A stretch of DNA of 64,000 nucleotides from Anaeromyxobacter sp. (GCA_016718565.1 JADKCZ010000002.1:124001-188000), one strand, 5' to 3'; counted from the stretch's first letter, positions 53,621 to 61,895 are shown. Program-made: numbers and translations. The notes: generated from the letters alone by a model not told the origin.

Positions 53621-55015
53621 TCAGTCCTTGCGCCTGGGCGGGCGCTTCCTGCGCTTGCGCTCCCGGAACACCAGCCGCATCGGCACCTCGAGGCCGAAGG
53701 CCTCGCGGAAGCGGTTCTCCACGAAGCGGCGGTAGTGGTCCGAGATGGCCTCGGGCCGCCCGCAGTTGATGACGAAGGTGGGGGGCGCGTAGGCCACCTG
53801 GGCCACGTAGAACAGCTTGACCGGCAGCCCGCGCGCCAGCGGCGGCGGGTGCGACTCCTGGATGTTCTCCAGCAGCTCGTTGAGCTGCGGCGTGGGGAAG
53901 CGGGCCCGGTACTGCTCCACCAGCAGGGCCGCCTTCTCCAGCAGCTTCACCACCCCACGCCCCTCCTTGGCCGACATGAAGATCATGGGGGCGAAGGAGA
54001 CGAAGGGGAGCCGCTTGCCGAGCTCGGCGCGGTACCAGTCCTGGGTGGCGCCCTCGCGCTCGGCGATGTCCCACTTGTTGACCACCACCACCAGCACCTT
54101 GGCCTTCTCCAGCACCAGGGCCAGCAGCTTGGCGTCCTGGTCCACGCCGGCCTCGGTGGCGTCCAGCACCACCGCCACCACCTCGGCGTCGTCCATGGCC
54201 TTCATGGAGCGGACCACCGAGTAGGTCTCCACCGTGGCGGAGATGGTGGCCTTGCGCCGGATGCCCGCCGTGTCGGTCACCACGTAGCGCTTGCCCTTGT
54301 GGATCACCAGGCTGTCGAGCGAGTCGCGGGTGGTCCCGGGGATGTCCGAGACCACGAAGCGCTCCTCGCCGAGCAGCGAGTTCACCATGGTGGACTTGCC
54401 GACGTTGGGCCGGCCCACGATGGCCACCCGGATGTCGCCGGTGGGGCGGTCGCCCTCCTCCACCTCCTCGGGCTCCTCCTGCTCCTCGGCCGGCGGGGGG
54501 GCCGGCTCCAGGTTGAGCGCCGCCACCACCGCCTCGAGCAGGTCGCCGGTGCCGCGGCCGTGCTCGGCCGAGACCGCGAAGACCTCGCCGAAGCCGAGCT
54601 CGTAGAAGTCGGCCAGCGGGATCTCCTCCTCGGTCCTGGCGGTGTCCACCTTGTTGACCGCCACGAAGAGCGGCTTCTTGGTGCGGCGCAGCAGGTCGGC
54701 CACCGCCCGGTCCACGCTGGTGAGCCCGTCGCGCCCGTCCACCACCAGGATCACCGCGGCCGCCTCCTCGGTGGCCAGCTGCGCCTGCTGCCGGACCTGC
54801 GCCAGCAGGCGGTCGCGCGACTCCGGCTCGAAGCCGCCGGTGTCCACCACCGAGAGGGCCCGGCCCTCCCAGATCAGGTCGGCGTAGTTGCGGTCGCGGG
54901 TCACCCCGGGCAGGTCCTGCACGATGGCGGCGCGCCGGCCCACCAGCCGGTTGAAGAGGGTGGACTTGCCGACGTTGGGCCGGCCCACCAGGGCGATGAC
55001 GGGGCGGGCGCTCAC
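53621..55015 (-). CDS. der: Ribosome-assembly GTPase Der (EngA)
   Basis: 464 residues, a double GTPase that matures the 50S subunit. Two full G domains are present, each opening with GRPNVGKST (near residues 9 and 202) and each with DTGGF or DTAGI as G3 and NKVD or NKWD as G4. An acidic linker (EEQEEPEEVEEGDRPTG, near 178-195) joins them, and a KH-like domain fills the end with a basic tail (RKRRKRPPRRKD). Start GTG at 55015 overlaps the era stop (GTGA), so era and der are coupled. Confidence 0.97.
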   Translation of the reverse strand: MSARPVIALVGRPNVGKSTLFNRLVGRRAAIVQDLPGVTRDRNYADLIWEGRALSVVDTGGFEPESRDRLLAQVRQQAQLATEEAAAVILVVDGRDGLTSVDRAVADLLRRTKKPLFVAVNKVDTARTEEEIPLADFYELGFGEVFAVSAEHGRGTGDLLEAVVAALNLEPAPPPAEEQEEPEEVEEGDRPTGDIRVAIVGRPNVGKSTMVNSLLGEERFVVSDIPGTTRDSLDSLVIHKGKRYVVTDTAGIRRKATISATVETYSVVRSMKAMDDAEVVAVVLDATEAGVDQDAKLLALVLEKAKVLVVVVNKWDIAEREGATQDWYRAELGKRLPFVSFAPMIFMSAKEGRGVVKLLEKAALLVEQYRARFPTPQLNELLENIQESHPPPLARGLPVKLFYVAQVAYAPPTFVINCGRPEAISDHYRRFVENRFREAFGLEVPMRLVFRERKRRKRPPRRKD

Positions 55016-55941
55016 GGCAGCAGCCTCCGCACCGCGCTGGGCTTCTCGGTCCAGCGCTCGTCCACCTTGACCGTCAGGCCCAGGAAGACCTTGCAGCCCA
55101 GCAGCTTCTCCAGCCGCTTGCGGGCCTCGGTGCCCACCGCCTTGAGCAGGGCGCCCTTCTTGCCGATGACGATGGCCTTCTGCGACTCGCGCTCCACCTT
55201 GATGAGCGCCGCCACCCGCACCAGCCCGCCGCCCTCGCGCCGGTCGCGCTCGTCGAACTCCTCGACCTCCACCGCCACCGAGTAGGGCAGCTCCTGGGAG
55301 GTCTTGAGCACCAGCTGCTCGCGCACGTACTCGGCGGCCAGCTGCCGCTCGGCCTGGTCGGTCAGGACGTCGGCGGCGAAGAGCGGGGCCTCGGCCTCCG
55401 GCACCACCGCGGCCAGCACCGCCACCAGCTGCTCGACGTTCTCGCCGGTCAGGGCCGAGAAGGGCACGATGGCGTTCCAGGCGTGCAGGTCCTTGTAGGC
55501 GGCCATGACCGGCAGCAGGGTCTCCTTGGGGGAGCGGTCCAGCTTGTTGATGCCCAGCACCGCCGGCTTGCGGCTGCGCGCCACCGCCTCGATGACCGCC
55601 CGGGTCCCCTCCCCGACCTCGACCCGCCCGCCCGGGCCGGTGCCGGCCTCGATGATCACCAGGGCCGCGTCCACCTCGGCCAGGGTGCCCAGGGCCACCT
55701 CCACCATGCGCTTGTTGAGGGCCCCCTTGGCGGCGTGCACCCCGGGGGTGTCGAAGAGCGCCAGCTGGTGCCCCTCGCCGTTCACCACGCCCATGATGCG
55801 GGTGCGGGTCGTCTGCGGGCGTGGCGACACGATGGCGATGTGTTCGCCGAGCAGCCGGTTGAGCAGCGTGGACTTCCCCACGTTCGGGCGGCCGATGAGG
55901 GCCACGAACCCGGCGCGGAACGGCGTCGTCTTCCTGGGCAC
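55012..55941 (-). CDS. era: GTPase Era
   Basis: 309 residues, an essential GTPase that binds 16S rRNA near its 3' end and helps 30S maturation. G domain: GRPNVGKSTLLNRLLGEHIA (G1), the Era effector loop SPRPQTTRTRIMGV, DTPGVH (G3), NKLD (G4). The C-terminal KH domain begins near residue 205 (REQLVLKTSQELPYSVAVEV, KAIVIGKKGALLKAVGTEAR). GTG at 55941 lies 6 nt after a TAGGAA element with no Shine-Dalgarno. rnc lies upstream in the same direction, as is common. Confidence 0.97.
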   Translation of the reverse strand: MPRKTTPFRAGFVALIGRPNVGKSTLLNRLLGEHIAIVSPRPQTTRTRIMGVVNGEGHQLALFDTPGVHAAKGALNKRMVEVALGTLAEVDAALVIIEAGTGPGGRVEVGEGTRAVIEAVARSRKPAVLGINKLDRSPKETLLPVMAAYKDLHAWNAIVPFSALTGENVEQLVAVLAAVVPEAEAPLFAADVLTDQAERQLAAEYVREQLVLKTSQELPYSVAVEVEEFDERDRREGGGLVRVAALIKVERESQKAIVIGKKGALLKAVGTEARKRLEKLLGCKVFLGLTVKVDERWTEKPSAVRRLLP

Positions 55942-55947
55942 GGCGCC

Positions 55948-55953
55948 TTCCTA
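55948..55953 (-). promoter_or_regulatory. Candidate extended -10 element (TGC-TAGGAA) of era-der
   Basis: On the minus strand TAGGAA, preceded by TGC, ends 6 nt before the GTG of era. No Shine-Dalgarno; same form as at four other starts. Confidence 0.4.
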
Positions 55954-56027
55954 GCACGCCCAGGCCCGGCGAGGCGCCCGGCTGGGGCGCCCGGCCGGGC
56001 CAGGGGGGGCTGCGCGGACCTTTCGGG

Positions 56028-56546
56028 TCAGTACCCGGCGACCGTGATCTTGACCACCTGGACCGGCGTGATCGGCCGGTCGCCCGGCTTGGTGGGGGTG
56101 GTCTCGATCTTCTTCACCACGTCGGCGCCGGTGGTCACCTTGCCGAAGACCGGGTGCTTCGAGGCGCCCGGGCTGAACCAGTCGAGGAAGCTGTTGTGGG
56201 TGGCGTTGATGAAGAACTGCGAGCCGCCGCTGTTGGGCTGGCCGGTGTTGGCCATGGAGAGCGTCAGCGGCTCGTTGGAGAGCTTGGCCGCCGGCGGGTG
56301 CTCGTCCTTGATGGTGCCGTGCGGAGGGCCGCCGGTGCCGGCCCGCGCGCTGCCGGGGTCCCTGGAGTGCGGGCAGCCGAACTGCACCATGAAGCCCTTG
56401 ATGACCCGGTGGAAGTGCAGGCCGTCGTAGAAGCCGCTCTTGGCGAGGTCCAGGAAGTTCTTGGCGGTGATGGGCATCTGGTCGAGGAAGATCTCGGCGG
56501 TGAAGGTGCCGAGGCTGGTCTCGAAGGTGGCGGTCGGGTTGGCCAT
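56028..56546 (-). CDS. Cytoplasmic cyclophilin-type peptidyl-prolyl isomerase
   Basis: 172 residues, a cyclophilin without a signal peptide (start ATEFTS-type: MANPTATFETSLGTFTAEIF). Hallmark motifs are FHRVIKGFMVQFG, containing the catalytic Arg, and SMANTGQPNSGGSQFFI, HPVFGKV. It catalyses proline cis/trans isomerisation during folding. A longer open frame exists upstream, but the ATG at 56546 after GGACCACC, close to the standard N-terminus, is preferred. It and the secreted paralogue just upstream are 20 bp apart. Confidence 0.93.
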   Translation of the reverse strand: MANPTATFETSLGTFTAEIFLDQMPITAKNFLDLAKSGFYDGLHFHRVIKGFMVQFGCPHSRDPGSARAGTGGPPHGTIKDEHPPAAKLSNEPLTLSMANTGQPNSGGSQFFINATHNSFLDWFSPGASKHPVFGKVTTGADVVKKIETTPTKPGDRPITPVQVVKITVAGY

Positions 56547-56566
56547 GTGGTGGTCCTCGGGGGCCG

Positions 56567-57145
56567 CTACTTGCAGGTGGGCACGGTGGCGCCGATGGCC
56601 ACGTGGTTCAGCTTGGTGGCGCCGTTGCCGGCGCGGGCGATCTTGCCGACCAGGTCGAGGCCGCAGACCACCTCGCCGAAGATGGTGTGGCGCCCGTTCA
56701 GGTGGGTGGTGGCCACCTCGGTGATGAAGAACTGCGAGCCGTTGGTGTTTGGGCCGGAGTTGGCCATGGCCAGGATGCCGGGGCGGAAGGCGTCGTCCGG
56801 GTGGAACTCGTCGGCGAAGCGGTAGCCGGGGTCGCCGGTGCCGTTGCCGCGCGGGTCCCCGCCCTGGATCATGAAGTTGGGGATGACGCGGTGGAAGATG
56901 GTGTTGTCGTAGAGCGGCCGCTTGGTCTTCTGGCCGGTGGGGTCGGTCCACTCCTTGGCGCCGGTGGCCAGGCCGACGAAGTTCTCGACCGTCTTGGGCG
57001 CGCGGGCGGCGAGCAGCTTGACCCCGATCTTGCCGGCGGAGGTCTCGAAGGTGGCGTACTGCTCCGCCTTGGCCGCGGCCTTGGGGGTTTCGGCGAGGGC
57101 CGGCGAGGAGAGCGCCAGCAGGGCGAACGCGAGGGTGATTTTCAT
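56567..57145 (-). CDS. Periplasmic cyclophilin-type peptidyl-prolyl isomerase
   Basis: 192 residues. A signal peptide (KITLAFALLALSSPALA) exports it, distinguishing it from the cytoplasmic copy downstream. Cyclophilin motifs are FHRVIPNFMIQGGDPRGNGT and LAMANSGPNTNGSQFFITEV, HTIFGEV; the catalytic Arg of FHR is kept. It should fold periplasmic or outer-membrane proteins. The ATG at 57145 is chosen because the signal starts there; a TAGCAT element 7 nt upstream supports it. An upstream Met at 57181 would put an odd extension before the signal. Confidence 0.92.
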   Translation of the reverse strand: MKITLAFALLALSSPALAETPKAAAKAEQYATFETSAGKIGVKLLAARAPKTVENFVGLATGAKEWTDPTGQKTKRPLYDNTIFHRVIPNFMIQGGDPRGNGTGDPGYRFADEFHPDDAFRPGILAMANSGPNTNGSQFFITEVATTHLNGRHTIFGEVVCGLDLVGKIARAGNGATKLNHVAIGATVPTCK

Positions 57146-57152
57146 GCGCGGG

Positions 57153-57158
57153 ATGCTA
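57153..57158 (-). promoter_or_regulatory. Candidate -10 element (TAGCAT)
   Basis: TAGCAT on the minus strand ends 7 nt before the ATG of the periplasmic cyclophilin gene (57145), with no Shine-Dalgarno in between. Confidence 0.35.
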
Positions 57159-57219
57159 GCGGCGCTCCGGCTGCGCGGCAAGTGAATGAGGGGCGCCCCC
57201 GGGACCCGGCCGGGGCCGC

Positions 57220-58377
57220 TCAGCGGGCCTTGGGGCGGCGCTTGGCGGGGCGGCTGGTGGCCCTGTGCCTGGGCGTCGCGGCGCCGGCGGCCTTCTTGCG
57301 GACGCGGCGGGGGGCCGCGGTCGGGGATCGCGGCTCCCCCTCTCCCTCAACTTGCTCAGGGGGCGGAGGCGCAGCCGCCGGGTTCGCGGGGGCCTGCCGC
57401 TCACCCCTCACCCCAGCCCTCTCCCCTGAGGGGAGAGGGAGTGCAGGAGCCATGGAGGGCGGGGAAGGCGGCGCGGGCGAGAGGGCCGAGGCGCCGGAGT
57501 TGGCTCCCTCTCCCGCAGCTTGCTGGGGGAGAGCGCCGGGGTGAGGGGGCGCAACGTTCACGGTCCTCTGCTCACCCTCTCCCGCAGCCTGCTGGGGGAG
57601 AGGGCCGGGGTGAGGGGGCGCCGCGGTCGCGTCCGCGGCCGCCGTCAGCTTGGCGAGCAGCACCTCCAGCCCGAGGCGGGCCACGGCCTGCTCGGCGTCC
57701 TTCTTCGACCGGCCGGTGGCGCGCCCCAGCACCTCGCCCCTCAGGTCCAGCTCCACCTCGAAGACCTTGGCGTGGTCGGGCCCCAGCTCCGCCACCACCT
57801 GGTAGCGCGGGGCGACCTTGAGCCGGCTCTGCGCCACCTCCTGGAGCTGGGTCTTGAAGTCGCGGTCCAGGGTCCCCTCGGCGGCGCGCTGGAAGGCCTC
57901 GCCCAGGCAGCGGTCCACCAGCGAGAGCACCCCCGGCAGCCCGTCCGAGAGGTAGATGGCCGCCACCACCGCCTCCATGGCGTCGGCCAGCAGGGAGGCC
58001 TTGCGGCGCCCGCCGGTGCGCTCCTCGCCGCGCCCCAGCCGGAGCAGCGGCCCCAGGTCCAGGGCGGTGGCCAGGGCCGCCAGCCCCTGCTCGTCCACCA
58101 CCGCGGCCCGCATCTTGGAGAGGTCGCCCTCGCGGGCGGCCGGGAAGCGCTCCATCAGCCGGTGCGACACCGCCAGGTCGATGACCGCGTCGCCCAGGAA
58201 CTCCAGCCGCTCGTTGTCGGCGGCCACCGGGCCGCGCTGCTCGTTGACGAACGACTTGTGGGTCAGGGCCGCCAGCGCCGTGGCGCGGTCCCGCAGCGGC
58301 TGGCCGAGGCGCGCCTCCAGCGCCGCCACCAGGGCCTGCTCGTCGGGCGCCTGCGGGGCCTGGGGGTCGTCGGCCAT
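57220..58377 (-). CDS. rnc: Ribonuclease III with a repeat-derived C-terminal extension
   Basis: 385 residues; usual RNase III is about 225-250. Residues 12-165 form the catalytic domain with the signature NERLEFLGDAVIDLAVSHRL and the metal-binding Glu in LLADAMEAVVAAIYL; residues 172-243 are the double-stranded RNA-binding domain (KTQLQEVAQSRLKVAPRYQV, GRSKKDAEQAVARLGLEVLL). The last 140 residues are built largely of four copies of a genomic palindromic repeat (APPHPGPLPQQAAGEG twice, LPLPSGERAGVRG, PPEQVEGEGEP) and a basic tail (RHRATSRPAKRRPKAR). It processes rRNA and degrades structured RNA. Repeats seem tolerated because they fall after the last domain. Confidence 0.95.
   Translation of the reverse strand: MADDPQAPQAPDEQALVAALEARLGQPLRDRATALAALTHKSFVNEQRGPVAADNERLEFLGDAVIDLAVSHRLMERFPAAREGDLSKMRAAVVDEQGLAALATALDLGPLLRLGRGEERTGGRRKASLLADAMEAVVAAIYLSDGLPGVLSLVDRCLGEAFQRAAEGTLDRDFKTQLQEVAQSRLKVAPRYQVVAELGPDHAKVFEVELDLRGEVLGRATGRSKKDAEQAVARLGLEVLLAKLTAAADATAAPPHPGPLPQQAAGEGEQRTVNVAPPHPGALPQQAAGEGANSGASALSPAPPSPPSMAPALPLPSGERAGVRGERQAPANPAAAPPPPEQVEGEGEPRSPTAAPRRVRKKAAGAATPRHRATSRPAKRRPKAR
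57334..57366 (-). repeat. REP-like palindromic element, copy F (decayed)
   Basis: A degenerate copy in the RNase III tail with CTCCCCCTCTCCC-like left arm and GGGGGC-type right side around CAACTTGCTC. Encodes the PPPEQVEGEGEP stretch. Confidence 0.5.
57405..57439 (+). repeat. REP-like palindromic element, copy E (opposite orientation)
   Basis: CCCTCACCCCAG then CCCTCTCCCCT and its complement AGGGGAGAGGG (57417-57427 and 57429-57439) around a single G. It is reversed relative to copies C and D, so it is translated as LPSGERAGVRG rather than HPGPLPQQ. Confidence 0.75.
57506..57547 (-). repeat. REP-like palindromic element, copy D
   Basis: CCCTCTCCCGCA, GCTTGC loop and TGGGGGAGAGCG followed by CCGGGGTGAGGG (plus-strand reading). 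Translated in RNase III as APPHPGALPQQAAGEG. Confidence 0.75.
57571..57616 (-). repeat. REP-like palindromic element, copy C
   Basis: The most complete copy in RNase III: CCCTCTCCCGCA (57575-57586), GCCTGC, TGGGGGAGAGGG (57593-57604) with one mismatch in the stem, then CCGGGGTGAGGG. Translated as APPHPGPLPQQAAGEG, the same frame and orientation as copy A 21.6 kb away. Confidence 0.8.
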
Positions 58378-58387
58378 GCGGGGCCCC

Positions 58388-59404
58388 TCAGCCGCGCAGC
58401 CGGGCCGAGAGCTCCTCGGCCAGCTGGTAGGGATCGGCCTTCCGGGCCGCGATCAGGGCCGCCACCTCGTCGAGCCGGCCGCGCTCCAGCTCCAGCCTTG
58501 CCAGCGCGCCGGCCAGCAGCCGCTCGCGCAGGATGGCCACGAACCCGGCCCGGGCCCGGGCCGTGTCGCGCAGGCGCCGCTCGCCGCTGGTGTCGAGGTG
58601 GGTCCGGTGCGCCTCCAGCGCCTCGGCCAGGGCGTCGATGCCGTCGCCGGTGGCCGCCACGGTCTTCACGATGGGCGGGGTCCACCCCTGGTCCCGCTCC
58701 AGCGGCGCCGGCGCCTGGCCGGCGGCGGCGTGGCCGGCGTCGTGGTCCTGCGGCGGGCGCACCGCGTGGCGCAGCTCCAGCATGCCCTGCAGGTCGCGCA
58801 CGGTGCGGTCGGCGCCGTCGCGATCCGCCTTGTTGACGGCGAAGACGTCGGCGATCTCCAGCACGCCGGCCTTGATGGCCTGCACGTCGTCGCCCATGCC
58901 GGGCACCGCCACCACGATCACGGTGTGGGCGAACTCGGCGATCTCGATCTCGTCCTGGCCCACCCCCACCGTCTCGACCAGCACCACGTCCTTGCCCATG
59001 GCGTCGAGCACGGCCACCAGGTCGGCGGTGGAGCGGGAGAGCCCGCCCAGGTGGCCGCGGGTGCCCAGCGAGCGGATGAAGACCCCCGGATCGGTGGCGT
59101 GGTCCTGCATGCGGATGCGGTCGCCCAGGATGGCGCCGCCGGTGAACGGGCTGGTGGGGTCCACCGCGATGACGCCCACCGTCCGGCCGGCCCGGCGGTG
59201 GTGGGCGATGAGCCGGTCGGTCAGGGTGGACTTGCCGGCGCCCGGCGAGCCGGTGATGCCCACCACCCAGGCCCGCCCGGTGCTGGGCCACAGGGCCCGC
59301 AGCGCCGCCTCCCCGGAGGGCAGCCGATCGTCGAGATCGCGCATCAGCCGCGCCCCGGCCCGCACCTCGCCCGCCAGCACCCGCTCCACCAGGGTGGGGG
59401 CCAT
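58388..59404 (-). CDS. meaB: Methylmalonyl-CoA mutase-associated GTPase MeaB (ArgK/CobW-like)
   Basis: 338 residues. The P-loop is GITGSPGAGKSTLTDRLIAH near residue 52; then DPTSPFTGGAILGDRIRM, FIRSLGTRGHLGGLS and DVVLVETVGVGQDEIEIAEF (Walker B), and NKADRDGAD as G4. This is the G-protein chaperone that loads and protects the adenosylcobalamin cofactor of methylmalonyl-CoA mutase. The mutase is not in the window, but carboxyltransferase and acyl-CoA dehydrogenase genes upstream support a propionate or branched-chain pathway. ATG at 59404 overlaps the upstream stop (ATGA). Confidence 0.93.
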   Translation of the reverse strand: MAPTLVERVLAGEVRAGARLMRDLDDRLPSGEAALRALWPSTGRAWVVGITGSPGAGKSTLTDRLIAHHRRAGRTVGVIAVDPTSPFTGGAILGDRIRMQDHATDPGVFIRSLGTRGHLGGLSRSTADLVAVLDAMGKDVVLVETVGVGQDEIEIAEFAHTVIVVAVPGMGDDVQAIKAGVLEIADVFAVNKADRDGADRTVRDLQGMLELRHAVRPPQDHDAGHAAAGQAPAPLERDQGWTPPIVKTVAATGDGIDALAEALEAHRTHLDTSGERRLRDTARARAGFVAILRERLLAGALARLELERGRLDEVAALIAARKADPYQLAEELSARLRG

Positions 59405-60720
59405 CAGTAGGACGCCGCCTCTGGCACGAAGTTGGCCACCAGGATGGCGGCCGCCATCTTGCGCGGGGCGCCCAGGGGCTGCCGCTGCCGATCGAGCTGC
59501 CGGTAGATCACCGCCCCCTCCTGCACCTGGTCGATGTGGATGAGGAGGCGCCAGCCCCCCTTCTCCTGGGTGAACACCGCCTCGAAGTCGGCCTTGGCCA
59601 GCACCCGGGCCGCGCCGTACGGGCGCCCGTCGATGTCGGTGCCGACGTAGCGGATCTCGTCCGGCCCGGCCTCCTCCACCACCACGCTCATGACCCACAC
59701 CTCGCCGGCCACCGGCTGCAGGTGCTCGGGTACCACCCCGCCGGCCGCGCCGCCCGCCAGCGCCAGGTCCGCCTCGAGCGGCAGGGGCGGCTCGTCGCTG
59801 GCGCCCAGGGCCGCCGCCACCACCTTGCGGGGCCCGGGGAAGCTGGCCAGGTCGAACTTGTCGGACCAGACGTCGCCGCTCGGCCCGATGAGCCGCCCCT
59901 TGAAGCGGGTGCCCATCTCGCGGGTGGCCACGAAGCGGTAGCGGGTGCCGCCGTGCTGGAACTCCTGCACCAGCTCCACCATGGCGTTGGGCGCCAGCAT
60001 GGCGTCGGCGCCGAAGACCTGCGCCAGCGCCTGCAGCGTCAAGGCGTTGCGGGGGGGCGGGGTGATCTCCAGGCTGCTCCCGCGGGCCGGCGCGGCCGCC
60101 ACCGGCGCCGCCGCGCGGGGCGCCATGCCGGGCAGCTGGTCCACCAGCCAGAGCTCCAGATCGGTGGCGCTGGCGAACTGGCGGAGCTCGAGCGGCGGGA
60201 AGTCGTGCCCCACCTCCCACGGCTTGCCGCCCACCGGCGCCACCCGCGAGACCCGCACCCCGTCGACCCCGCCCAGCACCTCGAAGGCGTGGCCCGGGGT
60301 CTTGACCACCGCGCGCACGTGCAGCCGCTCCGGGTCGAGGGTGGCCTCCAGCTTGAGGGCCCGCAGCCGCGCCGCCACGTCCTGCAGGCTGGCCTGCAGC
60401 CCGGCCAGGCCGGCCGCCAGCGCCGCCTCCAGGCCGGCCACCCGCTCGTGGACGTAGAAGTCCACCGGGCCCAGGGCCGAGAGCGGCGGATCCACGAAGC
60501 GCAGCCGGTCGTGCCCCGAGACCAGGAAGCGGGCGCGCGCCACCCCCTGCCCGGTGACCGGGTGGGCCAGCCGGCCGGAGAAGGACAGCTCCCCCTCCAG
60601 CGTCTCGCGGTCGGCCGACAGCCGCACCGGCACGCCCAGGATGGAGAGCTTGCGGGAGGCGATCTGGTTGAGCCGCTCCCGCGGGATCTTCCCGATGATG
60701 GTGTGTTCGCCTTCGCCCAT
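59404..60720 (-). CDS. Conserved-looking protein of unknown function between meaB and an acyl-CoA dehydrogenase
   Basis: 438 residues, no signal peptide and no transmembrane helix. Residues 1-90 (MGEGEHTIIGKIPRERLNQI start; FSGRLAHPVTGQGVARARFL) and 100-150 are alpha/beta mixed; a Pro/Ala linker near 205-225 separates an N-terminal half from a beta-rich C-terminal half (LVQEFQHGGTRYRFVATREM, FKGRLIGPSGDVWSDKFDL, IRYVGTDIDGRPYGAARVLA, GGWRLLIHIDQVQEGAVIYR). I recognise no family. It overlaps meaB by ATGA and lies 36 bp after the acyl-CoA dehydrogenase gene, so it is in the catabolic operon and could be a regulator or accessory factor. Confidence 0.65.
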   Translation of the reverse strand: MGEGEHTIIGKIPRERLNQIASRKLSILGVPVRLSADRETLEGELSFSGRLAHPVTGQGVARARFLVSGHDRLRFVDPPLSALGPVDFYVHERVAGLEAALAAGLAGLQASLQDVAARLRALKLEATLDPERLHVRAVVKTPGHAFEVLGGVDGVRVSRVAPVGGKPWEVGHDFPPLELRQFASATDLELWLVDQLPGMAPRAAAPVAAAPARGSSLEITPPPRNALTLQALAQVFGADAMLAPNAMVELVQEFQHGGTRYRFVATREMGTRFKGRLIGPSGDVWSDKFDLASFPGPRKVVAAALGASDEPPLPLEADLALAGGAAGGVVPEHLQPVAGEVWVMSVVVEEAGPDEIRYVGTDIDGRPYGAARVLAKADFEAVFTQEKGGWRLLIHIDQVQEGAVIYRQLDRQRQPLGAPRKMAAAILVANFVPEAASY

Positions 60721-60755
60721 TGGAGTCGGGCGCCGGGGCGCCGCGGGGGCGGAGC

Positions 60756-61895
60756 CTACCTCAAAACGTCCCGGGAGATGACCAGCCGCTGCACCTCGCT
60801 GGTCCCCTCCCCGATCTCGCACAGCTTGGCGTCGCGGAAGGCCCGCTCCACCGGGAAGTCCCGCGTGTAGCCGTACCCGCCGTGAACCTGGACGGCCTGT
60901 CCGGTGGCCCGCATGGCGGCCTCGCTGGCGAACAGCTTGGCCATGGAGGCCTCCCGGCCGAAGGGGCGCCCGGCGTCGCACAGGGCGGCGGCCCGGTGCA
61001 CCAGCAGGCGGGCCGCCGCCAGGCCGGTGGCCATGTCGGCCAGCATGAAGGCGATGGCCTGGTGCTCGCCGATGGGCTTGCCGAAGGTGCGCCGCTCCCT
61101 GGCGTACCCGGTGGCCTGCTCCAGCGCCCCCCGGTGCAGCCCCACCGCCAGCGCCCCGATGGTGATGCGCCCGCGGTCCAGGATGCGCAGGGTGTCGAGG
61201 AACCCCTCGTCCACCGCCCCGACGCGCTGGTCGTCCGGCACCTCGACGTCCTCCAGGTGCAGCTCCCCGGTGTCGGAGGCCCGCATCCCCAGCTTGTCGT
61301 GGATGGGGCGCTGGCTGAAGCCCGGGGTCCCCTTCTCCACCACGAAGGCGGTGATGCCGTGCTGCCGGCCCGCCGGGCTGGAGCGGGCCAGCACCAGGAA
61401 GGTGTCGCCCACCGTGCCCTGGGTGATGAAGGTCTTGGTGCCGTTGAGCACCCACCCCTCCCCGCGGCGCACCGCGCTGGCCTGCAGCGCCGCGGCGTCG
61501 GAGCCGCTGCCCGGCTCGGTCAAGGCCCAGGCCGCCAGCTTCTCGCCGCGGGCCAGGGGCGGCAGCCAGCGCCGCTTCTGGGCCTCGGTGCCGAAGCGCA
61601 CCAGGTGGCCCTGCCCCAGGCCGTTGTGCGAGGCCACCGTCAGGGCCAGCGCCCCGTCGAAGCGCGCCACCTCCTCCACCACCACCGCGGTGGCCAGCGC
61701 CCCCAGCCCGGCCCCGCCGTAGGCCTCCGGCACGGCGATGCCCATCAGCCCCAGCTCGCCGAGGGCCCGCACCACCTGGTGGGGGAAGGCGGCCGCCTCG
61801 TCCCAGGCGCGGGCGTGCGGCGCCACCTCGCGCAGGCAGAACTCGCGCACGGTGCGCTGGATCTCGGTCAGCTCCTCGGGCAGCTCGAAGTCCAT
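60756..61895 (-). CDS. Acyl-CoA dehydrogenase (isovaleryl- or short/branched-chain type)
   Basis: 379 residues. FAD motifs WALTEPGSGSDAAALQASAV, TFITQGTVGDTFLVLARS, RRTFGKPIGEHQAIAFMLAD, and the catalytic Glu in LCEIGEGTSEVQRLVISRD. It is a third acyl-CoA dehydrogenase in the window, clearly distinct from the pair at 22432-24719. Flanked by a carboxyltransferase and an enoyl-CoA hydratase, it fits isovaleryl-CoA dehydrogenase of leucine degradation (the liuA position), but butyryl or isobutyryl substrates are equally possible from sequence. SD AGGCACC is weak; ATG at 61895 is the standard N-terminus. Confidence 0.88.
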   Translation of the reverse strand: MDFELPEELTEIQRTVREFCLREVAPHARAWDEAAAFPHQVVRALGELGLMGIAVPEAYGGAGLGALATAVVVEEVARFDGALALTVASHNGLGQGHLVRFGTEAQKRRWLPPLARGEKLAAWALTEPGSGSDAAALQASAVRRGEGWVLNGTKTFITQGTVGDTFLVLARSSPAGRQHGITAFVVEKGTPGFSQRPIHDKLGMRASDTGELHLEDVEVPDDQRVGAVDEGFLDTLRILDRGRITIGALAVGLHRGALEQATGYARERRTFGKPIGEHQAIAFMLADMATGLAAARLLVHRAAALCDAGRPFGREASMAKLFASEAAMRATGQAVQVHGGYGYTRDFPVERAFRDAKLCEIGEGTSEVQRLVISRDVLR

